A stretch of 12,367 bases of DNA from an uncultured Eubacteriales bacterium (GTDB lineage: Bacteria; Bacillota; Clostridia; Lachnospirales; CAG-274), in contig CABVEG010000019.1 in the NCBI GenBank assembly GCA_902497185.1, positions 1-12,367 on the forward strand, in the 5' to 3' direction. The translations under genes and the position numbers were made by a program. Every line of letters starts with the position of its first letter. Position 1 is the first letter of the stretch. Shown one piece after another: positions 6,709-12,367 of this stretch. The notes below the pieces were generated by a model that was not told where the DNA came from, made no database searches, and saw only the letters and a list, made by a program, of their open reading frames with translations.

Positions 6709-6981
6709 ATGATCAAAAAGAAAGTACCTATGAGAAAATGCACAGGCTGTCAGGAAATGAAAAATAAAAAGGAGCTTATAAGGGTTGTCAGAAATGATGC
6801 CGGAGAGTTTTCCCTTGATACTACGGGTAAGAAGCCGGGCAGAGGGGCTTATGTATGCAGGAATATTGAATGTCTTGAAAAAGCCTGCAAGAACAAGGGG
6901 TTGGAACGTTCTTTTAAGACATCTGTGCCAAAGGACTTATATGAGGAATTAAAAAAACAGCTGGGGGAAAGCAATGAATAG
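6709..6981 (+). CDS. rnpM: RNA-binding protein RnpM (YlxR, DUF448)
   Basis: A YlxR-family protein of 90 residues. B. subtilis YlxR was reported to bind the RNase P RNA and modulate its activity, hence RnpM. The family pattern is intact: MRKCTGCQ with Cys11 and Cys14, a Leu-Ile-Arg-Val-Val strand (23-27), and GRGAYVC (44-50). Cys50, Cys55 and Cys60 follow, then the basic segment LERSFK. About 20% of residues are Lys or Arg, consistent with RNA binding. GGGGAGGT (6693-6700) is eight bases from the ATG. The gene lies 22 bases after nusA and overlaps ylxQ by 8 bases. Metal binding by the cysteines is possible but not shown. Confidence 0.93.
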   Translation: MIKKKVPMRKCTGCQEMKNKKELIRVVRNDAGEFSLDTTGKKPGRGAYVCRNIECLEKACKNKGLERSFKTSVPKDLYEELKKQLGESNE

Positions 6982-7282
6982 AAAATTACAATCAATGCTT
7001 TCTCTTTGTCAGAAGGCCGGTAAAATTGTTACAGGTGAGGACACGGTTGAAATTAATATTAAATCAGGAGATGCAATTCTTGTAATTATAGCAGGGGATG
7101 CATCTGAAAATACTAAAAATAAATTTGAGAATAAGTGTAAATACTATAATATTCCATTTTTTATTTATTCCACCAAAGAAGAACTAAGCAGATGTATCGG
7201 CAAGTATAACAGGTCGGTATTTGCAATTACTGAAAAAAATTTTGCAGATAAGATTGAAATGGAGCTTAGTGATATGATGTAA
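6974..7282 (+). CDS. ylxQ: L7Ae/L30e-family ribosomal-like protein YlxQ
   Basis: A 102-residue protein of the L7Ae/L30e/S12e/Gadd45 family, whose members bind kink-turns in RNA. Family motifs are LCQKAGKIVTGED (11-23), LVIIAGDASENTK (36-48) and LSRCIGKYNRSVFAI (71-85). Its cellular role is poorly known; its constant place between ylxR and infB suggests ribosome or RNase P-associated RNA binding. The start lies inside the end of rnpM (8-base overlap), with GGGGGA about 7 bases before the ATG, so the two are probably coupled. A gap of 31 bases to the infB start follows. Confidence 0.93.
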   Translation: MNRKLQSMLSLCQKAGKIVTGEDTVEINIKSGDAILVIIAGDASENTKNKFENKCKYYNIPFFIYSTKEELSRCIGKYNRSVFAITEKNFADKIEMELSDMM

Positions 7283-7300
7283 TGTAGTAATTTTGAAATA

Positions 7301-7305
7301 GGAGG
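7301..7305 (+). promoter_or_regulatory. infB ribosome binding site, fixes a TTG start
   Basis: GGAGG lies 8 bases before the TTG at 7314. The in-frame GTG at 7305 overlaps this site and cannot be served by it. The next in-frame ATG lies about 24 codons into the gene, inside the first IF2_N domain. Confidence 0.85.
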
Positions 7306-7313
7306 TGTTTCTT

Positions 7314-9497
7314 TTGTCAAAGACTAGAGTATATGAATTAGCAAAGACATTGGAAATCAGTAACAAGGAGCTTCTTGAAAGGCTTAAGGAAATGGGCATT
7401 GAGGCAAAGAGTCATTCAAGCGGTATTGAGGAGGCAGACGTAAACAGGGTTTTAGATGCTTTTGCTAAAAAGGATAAGACATCTGAAAAGAAAGAGGAGC
7501 CTAGGGCAGAGAAAAAGCCTGAGAAAAAAGGGGACAACAAGACAGAGAAAAAGCCTGAAAAGAGGGCGGATAAAGGAACTGATTCAAAGAAGAATAAAAA
7601 GCCTGAAAGAAAGTTTGAGCCTGAAAAGGAAATTGTTGCTGAAGATGAAGGCAATTCAAAGAGAAATAAGAAAAAGAATAAGAAAAACAAAAATAAGGGC
7701 TTTAGTCAGCCTACACCAATCGTTGAAGAAAGTAAAGATGAAGAAATTCTTGAAATTCAGATTGCAGACAGTATTTCAGTAAAGGAATTAGCTGAAAAAA
7801 TTAATAAGCCTTCATCTGCTGTAATTATGCAGCTTATGAAATTTGGTGTAATGGCATCTGCCAATCAGGAAATTGATTTTGAAACGGCTGAAAAGGTTTG
7901 TGAAAACTTTGATATTATTGTTGAAAAGGCAGAGGAAATTGACCTTCTTGAAGAAGCATTTAGAGAAGAAGTTGATGATGAAGCTGATTTAGAGGAAAGA
8001 CCTCCTGTTGTTGTAGTTATGGGTCACGTTGATCACGGTAAGACATCTTTACTTGATTCAATAAGACACTCTCATGTAACAGCAAAGGAAGCAGGCGGTA
8101 TTACACAGCACATAGGTGCCTACACTGTTTCCATTAACGGCAAGCCTATTACATTCTTGGATACACCTGGTCACGAGGCTTTTACAGCAATGAGAATGAG
8201 AGGTGCTCAGGTAACTGATATTGCGATTCTTGTAGTTGCTGCCGATGACGGTGTTATGCCTCAGACTATTGAAGCCATTAACCATGCAAAGGCTGCAGGA
8301 GTGGAAATAATTGTTGCCATTAACAAGATTGATAAACCGGGTGCTAATCCTGAAAGAGTTAAGCAGGAATTAGTAGAATATGGTTTAGTATCTGAGGACT
8401 GGGGTGGAGATACTATATGTGTACCTGTTTCAGCAGTAAGCAAAGAGGGTATTGATTCACTTCTTGAAATGATTATACTTGTTGCGGAAATGAAGGAATT
8501 AAAGGCTAATCCTAACAAGAGAGCAAGAGGTAACATTATTGAGGCACAGCTTGACAAGGGCAGAGGTGCAGTAGCAACTGTACTTGTACAGAGCGGTACA
8601 CTTAATGTCGGTGATCCTATTGTTGCAGGCTCTTCATACGGAAGAATAAGGGCAATGATGAACGACAAGGGTCAGAAGGTTAAGAAAGCAGGTCCTTCTA
8701 TGCCTGTTGAGATTTTAGGTCTTAATGAAGTGCCTATGGCAGGCGATATGTTCTATGTAGCTGAAAATGAAAAGAAGGCAAGACAGGTTGCCGAATCAGT
8801 AATAGCAAAGAGCAGAGAGGAATTGATTAAGGAAACACCACAGAAGGTAAGCCTTGACGACTTATTTAATCAGATACAAAGCGGTAATGTTAAGGAACTT
8901 AACATTGTAATTAAGGCTGATGTTCAGGGCTCAGTTGAGGCTGTTAAGCAGAGTCTTGAAAAGCTTTCAAATGATGAGGTTAGAATCAGAACTATTCACG
9001 GAGGTGTTGGTGCCGTAACTGAATCTGATGTTATGCTTGCAAGTGCATCAAATGCCATTATTATCGGTTTTAACGTAAGACCTGAGGCATCTGCAAAGAA
9101 TGTTGCAGAGGATCAGAAAGTTGACATTAGATTATACAGGGTTATTTACAATGCTATTGAAGATATAACTGCTGCTATGAAGGGTATGCTTGACCCTGTA
9201 TATGAAGAAAAAATTGTTGGTCATGCTGAAATCAGACAGATTTTCAAAGCCAGCGGTGTAGGCACTATTGGCGGCTCTTATGTTACTGACGGTAAGTTTG
9301 TAAGAAATGCAAAAGTAAGAATCATAAGAGATGGTATTGTTGTATATGATGGTGAGCTTGCCACTTTAAGAAGATTTAAGGATGATGTTAAGGAAGTAAA
9401 TGCAGGTTATGAATGTGGTTTACTCTTTAACAAGTTTAATGATATTAAGGAAGGCGATATTGTTGAAGCCTTCGTTATGGAGGAAATTAAGCGTTAA
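7314..9497 (+). CDS. infB: Translation initiation factor IF-2
   Basis: IF2 is the GTPase that brings fMet-tRNA to the 30S subunit and promotes 50S joining. From TTG 7314 the protein has 727 residues. Order: IF2_N domain (about 1-50, SKTRVYELAKTLEISNKEL), a highly charged Lys/Glu linker (about 51-145), and a second IF2_N (about 152-205). The GTPase domain has P-loop GHVDHGKT (237-244), GGITQHIG switch I, DTPGH (283-287), NKID (337-340) and SA (373-374). Then come domain II, domain III (SVEAVKQSLEKL), and the C-terminal initiator-tRNA domain from about 630 (GHAEIRQIFKASGVGTIGGSYV). The linker contains a 12-residue tandem repeat. All GTPase motifs are intact. The stop overlaps the rbfA ATG by one base. 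TTG as start for IF2 itself could allow feedback. Confidence 0.97.
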   Translation: MSKTRVYELAKTLEISNKELLERLKEMGIEAKSHSSGIEEADVNRVLDAFAKKDKTSEKKEEPRAEKKPEKKGDNKTEKKPEKRADKGTDSKKNKKPERKFEPEKEIVAEDEGNSKRNKKKNKKNKNKGFSQPTPIVEESKDEEILEIQIADSISVKELAEKINKPSSAVIMQLMKFGVMASANQEIDFETAEKVCENFDIIVEKAEEIDLLEEAFREEVDDEADLEERPPVVVVMGHVDHGKTSLLDSIRHSHVTAKEAGGITQHIGAYTVSINGKPITFLDTPGHEAFTAMRMRGAQVTDIAILVVAADDGVMPQTIEAINHAKAAGVEIIVAINKIDKPGANPERVKQELVEYGLVSEDWGGDTICVPVSAVSKEGIDSLLEMIILVAEMKELKANPNKRARGNIIEAQLDKGRGAVATVLVQSGTLNVGDPIVAGSSYGRIRAMMNDKGQKVKKAGPSMPVEILGLNEVPMAGDMFYVAENEKKARQVAESVIAKSREELIKETPQKVSLDDLFNQIQSGNVKELNIVIKADVQGSVEAVKQSLEKLSNDEVRIRTIHGGVGAVTESDVMLASASNAIIIGFNVRPEASAKNVAEDQKVDIRLYRVIYNAIEDITAAMKGMLDPVYEEKIVGHAEIRQIFKASGVGTIGGSYVTDGKFVRNAKVRIIRDGIVVYDGELATLRRFKDDVKEVNAGYECGLLFNKFNDIKEGDIVEAFVMEEIKR
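7506..7577 (+). repeat. 12-codon tandem repeat in the IF2 linker
   Basis: Two in-frame 36-base units (7506-7541 and 7542-7577) encode AEKKPEKKGDNK and TEKKPEKRADKG. They share a perfect 16-base core (7507-7522 and 7543-7558). A further degenerate KKPERK occurs downstream. It is low-complexity linker sequence and probably varies in length between strains. Confidence 0.8.
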
Positions 9498-9850
9498 TGA
9501 AAACTAATAACAGAATGATTCGTATTAATGACGAAATCAAAAAGGAACTTTCTGAAATTATTAGAGCTGACTTAAAGGACCCACGAGTAGGTGTAATCAC
9601 TTCAGTGCTTAAGGTTGAAACAACAAATGACCTTAAGTACTGCAAGGTGTATATAAGTGTTCTTGGTGACGAGGAAAAGAAAAATGAGGTTATGTCAGTA
9701 CTTAAGGGTGCGGCAGGCTTTATGAGAAGTCTTATTGCCAGAAGAATTAATTTGAGAATTACTCCCGAATTTAATTTTATTCTGGATGATTCCTTGGATT
9801 ACAGCTTTAAGATTGACAAAATTCTTAAGGAAATAAACAATGAAAACTAG
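9497..9850 (+). CDS. rbfA: Ribosome-binding factor A
   Basis: RbfA is a KH-fold factor that binds the immature 30S subunit near helix 1 and the neck of 16S rRNA and assists final maturation. The 117 residues match the usual size. Recognisable parts are RINDEIKKELSEIIRADLKDPRVG (9-32), a strand leading to YCKVYISVLGDEE, the interrupted KH turn KGAAGFMR, and RITPEFNFILDDSLDYSFKI near the C-terminus. The ATG overlaps the infB TAA (TAATG); GGAGG at 9479-9483 lies in the infB end, 13 bases away, so coupling rather than a separate SD probably drives initiation. The TAG stop overlaps the SD of nrnA. RbfA and RimP in one operon with IF2 tie 30S assembly to initiation. Confidence 0.97.
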   Translation: MKTNNRMIRINDEIKKELSEIIRADLKDPRVGVITSVLKVETTNDLKYCKVYISVLGDEEKKNEVMSVLKGAAGFMRSLIARRINLRITPEFNFILDDSLDYSFKIDKILKEINNEN

Positions 9851-9861
9851 GAGGTAATTGT

Positions 9862-10806
9862 ATGTACGAAAATTCCATAATTAAGGATATTGAAAATGTA
9901 CAGACAATATACATTACAGGGCATACAAATCCTGACGGTGACTGCATAGGTTCTACCTTCGGATTTGCTCTTGCTATGGCTAAACTTGGCAAAAAGCCTG
10001 TAATACTCCTTGAGGATTATGCTGAAAGGTTTAATATATTAGAAGGCTGTGAATATGTGTTTAAGGGTGATTATACACAGATAAAGCCTGAAATTATGTT
10101 TTCCATAGACTGCGGTAGTAAGGAAAGACTTGGAAGTGCTGAAAGTGTATTTGAACGGGCTGATTATACCTACAACATTGATCACCATATAAGCAATACC
10201 GGCTTTGCTGATGTCAATATTGTAAATGGTGCTGCATCATCAGCCTGTGAGGTTGTATATGAAATTATAAGCAAATTTGTGGATATTGATAAGGATATTG
10301 CAACAGCACTTTACACCGGTTTACTTACGGATACGGGAGGGTTCAGACATAACTGTACATCTGAAAGAACTCATCAGATTGCCGGTAAGCTGGTGGCTTT
10401 AGGTGTTGATACTCCTGAAATTCACACTAAGTTTTTAATGGAGCATAGCCTTACTGAGGCAAAAATATTTGCAAGAGCAATCAGTAAAATGGAGCTTAAA
10501 AATAAAATTGCCTACACCTATGTAACAAAGGAGGATATGGAAAGCTGCAGCGCATCGCCTAAAAATCTTGATGCAATAGTAGGCTATCTTCTTAATACAG
10601 AGGGAGCAGAGGTTTCCATATTTGCCAGTGAACGTGAAAATAATATTGTTAAATTAAGCTTTCGTTCAAAAAATATTGATGTGAATGCTGTTGCGGCTCT
10701 ATATGGCGGCGGTGGACATATACTGGCAGCAGGGGCAGCAACAGAGGGAAACATAAATGATATTTTAAGTAATGTTATAAAAGAAGTTGAAAAAAGACTG
10801 GGATAA
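9862..10806 (+). CDS. nrnA: DHH/DHHA1 phosphoesterase, oligoribonuclease and pAp phosphatase NrnA
   Basis: NrnA degrades very short RNAs (2-5 nt) and dephosphorylates 3'-phosphoadenosine 5'-phosphate; relatives also hydrolyse cyclic-dinucleotide products. The 314 residues have the full metal-binding set: GHTNPDGDCIGS (20-31; His21, Asp25, Asp27), DCGSKERLG (83-91; Asp83), the DHH triad (107-109) and TDTGGFRH (156-163; Asp157). The C-terminal DHHA1 domain carries GGGGHILAAGA (282-292). AGGAGGT (9849-9855) overlaps the rbfA stop and is six bases from the ATG. The next gene, truB, starts two bases after the stop. Whether this enzyme prefers nanoRNA, pAp or pGpG/pApA cannot be read from sequence. 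Cytoplasmic; no membrane or signal segment. Confidence 0.94.
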   Translation: MYENSIIKDIENVQTIYITGHTNPDGDCIGSTFGFALAMAKLGKKPVILLEDYAERFNILEGCEYVFKGDYTQIKPEIMFSIDCGSKERLGSAESVFERADYTYNIDHHISNTGFADVNIVNGAASSACEVVYEIISKFVDIDKDIATALYTGLLTDTGGFRHNCTSERTHQIAGKLVALGVDTPEIHTKFLMEHSLTEAKIFARAISKMELKNKIAYTYVTKEDMESCSASPKNLDAIVGYLLNTEGAEVSIFASERENNIVKLSFRSKNIDVNAVAALYGGGGHILAAGAATEGNINDILSNVIKEVEKRLG

Positions 10807-10807
10807 T

Positions 10808-11713
10808 ATGACAGATAATAACTCAATTATAGGTGTAATAAATATTTATAAGGAAAAGGGCTATACCTCCCATGATGTTGTTAATATAGTAAGAAAGCAT
10901 CTTGGCAGAATTAAAACAGGGCATACGGGAACTCTTGACCCTGATGCGGAAGGTGTTTTGCCAATCTGTGTGGGCAAGGCAACAAAGCTGGCTGATTATA
11001 TTGGGGCAGATGTTAAGGAGTATAAGGCTGAAATTACTCTTGGCATAAGTACAACAACGGAAGATATTTCAGGAGATATTATTGAAAAAAGAGAGGTAAG
11101 CTCTACAGTTGACGAGGTTAAAGCTGCAATTAACAGCTTTGTAGGTGAGTATCATCAGAAGCCGCCTATGTATTCTGCCATAAAAGTAAATGGTAAAAAA
11201 CTTTATGAACTTGCTCGTGAAGGCAAAGAAATTGACAGAAAAACAAGACTTATAAACATTTATGAAATAAGAAATATAAAAGCCTTGGATAAGAATAAAT
11301 ATGAATTTTATGTTCTTTGCTCCAAGGGAACATACATCAGAACTCTTTGCAAGGATATAGGAGAAAAGCTGGGCTGTGGCGGATGTATGTCTGACCTTAC
11401 AAGAACAAGAAGCGGTAACTTCTATATTGAAAACAGTATTAAGATAAATGATTTTAAGGAGCTTGTTGAAGATAACAGATTAAATGATATTTTAATTCCC
11501 GTTGAAAAAGTGTTAAGTAATTATAAAATTGTACATATAAGTTCCAAGGCGGAAAAATATGTGTTAAACGGAAATAAAATAAGCTTTGCTTATTTGTCTG
11601 AAAAGGATTTAAAGGAAGGCGATAAAGCAATGGCTGTATTTGATAATAAAAAGATTGTAGGTATTTATGAGGCGATAGGGGATTTTATAAAACCTATAAC
11701 AATGTTGATTTAA
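10808..11713 (+). CDS. truB: tRNA pseudouridine(55) synthase TruB
   Basis: TruB converts U55 in the T-loop of most tRNAs to pseudouridine and also acts as a tRNA chaperone. From ATG 10808 the protein has 301 residues. The catalytic motif GHTGTLDPDAEG (38-49) holds the nucleophile Asp44, equivalent to E. coli Asp48. Tyr72 in EYKAEITLG, PPMYSAIKVNGKKLYELAREG (119-139) and YIRTL with Arg178 are further family residues. The C-terminal part (about 240-301) looks like a PUA-type domain. A TTG at 10787 is in frame but lies inside nrnA and lacks an SD; the ATG, two bases after the nrnA stop, has only a weak GGGA nearby, so reinitiation after nrnA is likely. Confidence 0.97.
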   Translation: MTDNNSIIGVINIYKEKGYTSHDVVNIVRKHLGRIKTGHTGTLDPDAEGVLPICVGKATKLADYIGADVKEYKAEITLGISTTTEDISGDIIEKREVSSTVDEVKAAINSFVGEYHQKPPMYSAIKVNGKKLYELAREGKEIDRKTRLINIYEIRNIKALDKNKYEFYVLCSKGTYIRTLCKDIGEKLGCGGCMSDLTRTRSGNFYIENSIKINDFKELVEDNRLNDILIPVEKVLSNYKIVHISSKAEKYVLNGNKISFAYLSEKDLKEGDKAMAVFDNKKIVGIYEAIGDFIKPITMLI

Positions 11714-11722
11714 GGTGATTTT

Positions 11723-12367
11723 ATGCAGGTTATAGAAACAGAACAATTTAATATAAAGGAACCAACGGCAGTTACGTTAGGTAATTTTGATGGTATACAT
11801 TTAGGGCATCAGGAGCTTATTAAAACTGTACTTAAATACTCTAAGGAACAAGGGCTTAAAAGTGTTGTTTTTTCTTTTGAGCCTCATCCTGTAGAATTTT
11901 TTGGCAGAAATAATGAGTTTAAAACAATGTTCTCAGTTAATGAGAAAAAATATATAATAGAAACCTTAGGTGTTGATGTGCTTATACAGTATCCTTTTAA
12001 TGGCAAGTTTGCATCTATGTCACCAAATGAGTTTATGAACCTTCTTGTTGAAAAGACAAACTGTAGGGTTTTGGTTGTAGGAGAAAATTACTGTTTTGGT
12101 AAGAATAGAGTTGGAAATATTGATACTCTTAAAAAGCTTGGTGAAGAAAGAGGAATAAATGTAATAGGTATTCCACGAGTAAAAATTCACGATGTAAGAG
12201 TGAGCAGCACAAGAATCAGAGGTCTTATTAATTACGGTGATATGGAAAAGGTAACGAAGCTTCTTAATAAGCCTTATTTTGCTATGGGTGAAATTGTACA
12301 CGGTGATGAAAGAGGAAGGGTTATGAATTTTCCGACAATTAATATGGAACCTCCTTTAAAGAAACTT
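11723..12367 (+). CDS. ribF: Bifunctional riboflavin kinase/FAD synthetase (3' end missing)
   Basis: RibF phosphorylates riboflavin to FMN and adenylates FMN to FAD. The frame is open from ATG 11723 through the last base of the window, 215 residues; about 90-100 more would be expected. The N-terminal nucleotidyltransferase-like domain shows LGNFDGIHLGHQ (19-30), FEPHP (52-56), GENYCFGKNRVG (120-131) and VSSTRIR (160-166). The kinase domain begins with GEIVHGDERGRVMNFPTIN (189-207), including the PTxN nucleotide motif. It reads MNFPT where many homologues have GFPT. AAGGTGA overlaps the truB stop and sits a few bases before the ATG. Last visible gene of the operon; rpsO often follows ribF in Firmicutes. 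Confidence 0.96.
   Translation, partial: MQVIETEQFNIKEPTAVTLGNFDGIHLGHQELIKTVLKYSKEQGLKSVVFSFEPHPVEFFGRNNEFKTMFSVNEKKYIIETLGVDVLIQYPFNGKFASMSPNEFMNLLVEKTNCRVLVVGENYCFGKNRVGNIDTLKKLGEERGINVIGIPRVKIHDVRVSSTRIRGLINYGDMEKVTKLLNKPYFAMGEIVHGDERGRVMNFPTINMEPPLKKL

Noticed and set aside
7456..7782. A 108-codon Lys/Arg-rich frame on the + strand overlapping infB.
   Set aside because: It is a frame-shifted reading of the lysine-rich IF2 linker; the purine-rich DNA is open in several frames.
8261..8668. A 135-codon open frame on the - strand inside infB.
   Set aside because: It is antisense to the highly conserved GTPase region, has no SD or promoter signal, and its composition is the complement of infB codons.
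12020..12301. A 93-codon open frame on the - strand inside ribF.
   Set aside because: It lies opposite clear RibF motifs and has no ribosome binding site or recognisable protein features.
1..12367. Mobile elements, CRISPR arrays, defence genes or a biosynthetic cluster.
   Set aside because: All long genes belong to recognised housekeeping families with conserved order; there are no transposase, integrase, spaced direct repeats or composition breaks.

Overview
The window is chromosomal housekeeping DNA from a low-GC Gram-positive bacterium, most likely a member of class Clostridia. The reasons are AT-rich sequence with heavy AGA/TTA/ATA use, strong GGAGG ribosome binding sites, sigma-A-type promoters, a GatCAB-type amidotransferase, and the Firmicutes-style order rimP-nusA-rnpM-ylxQ-infB-rbfA-nrnA-truB-ribF with a short NusA lacking the C-terminal acidic repeats. 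I cannot name the genus. I see no mobile element, tRNA, rRNA, CRISPR array or sign of recent transfer.

Left part (1-2538, + strand): the 3' three quarters of gatA followed by complete gatB. They overlap by one base and end in a long perfect hairpin directly after the gatB stop. Together with GatC, presumably encoded upstream, they make Gln-tRNA(Gln) and/or Asn-tRNA(Asn) by transamidation. The hairpin probably serves both gatB and the convergent gene metY.

Middle part (2549-5098): metY (O-acetylhomoserine sulfhydrylase, - strand) and tcdA (t6A dehydratase, + strand) diverge from about 100 bases that appear to hold two promoters sharing one palindromic TTGCAA -35 box. After tcdA comes a stretch of about 470 bases. 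It holds a previously easy-to-miss 54-codon gene on the - strand (4740-4904) for a cysteine-rich small protein. It also holds a strong extended -10 promoter for the rimP operon and a leader with a terminator-like hairpin.

Right part (5099 to the end, + strand): one tightly packed operon for transcription-translation machinery. RimP and RbfA mature the 30S subunit, NusA controls pausing and termination, RnpM and YlxQ are small RNA-binding proteins, IF2 starts translation, NrnA degrades short RNAs and pAp, TruB makes tRNA pseudouridine 55, and RibF (cut by the window end) makes FMN and FAD. Both rimP and infB use TTG starts, each fixed by a well-placed GGAG or GGAGG.

I did not find a convincing new multi-gene system. 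The observations most worth a second look are the small Cys-rich protein, the rimP leader with two mutually exclusive structures, and the shared -35 of metY and tcdA.
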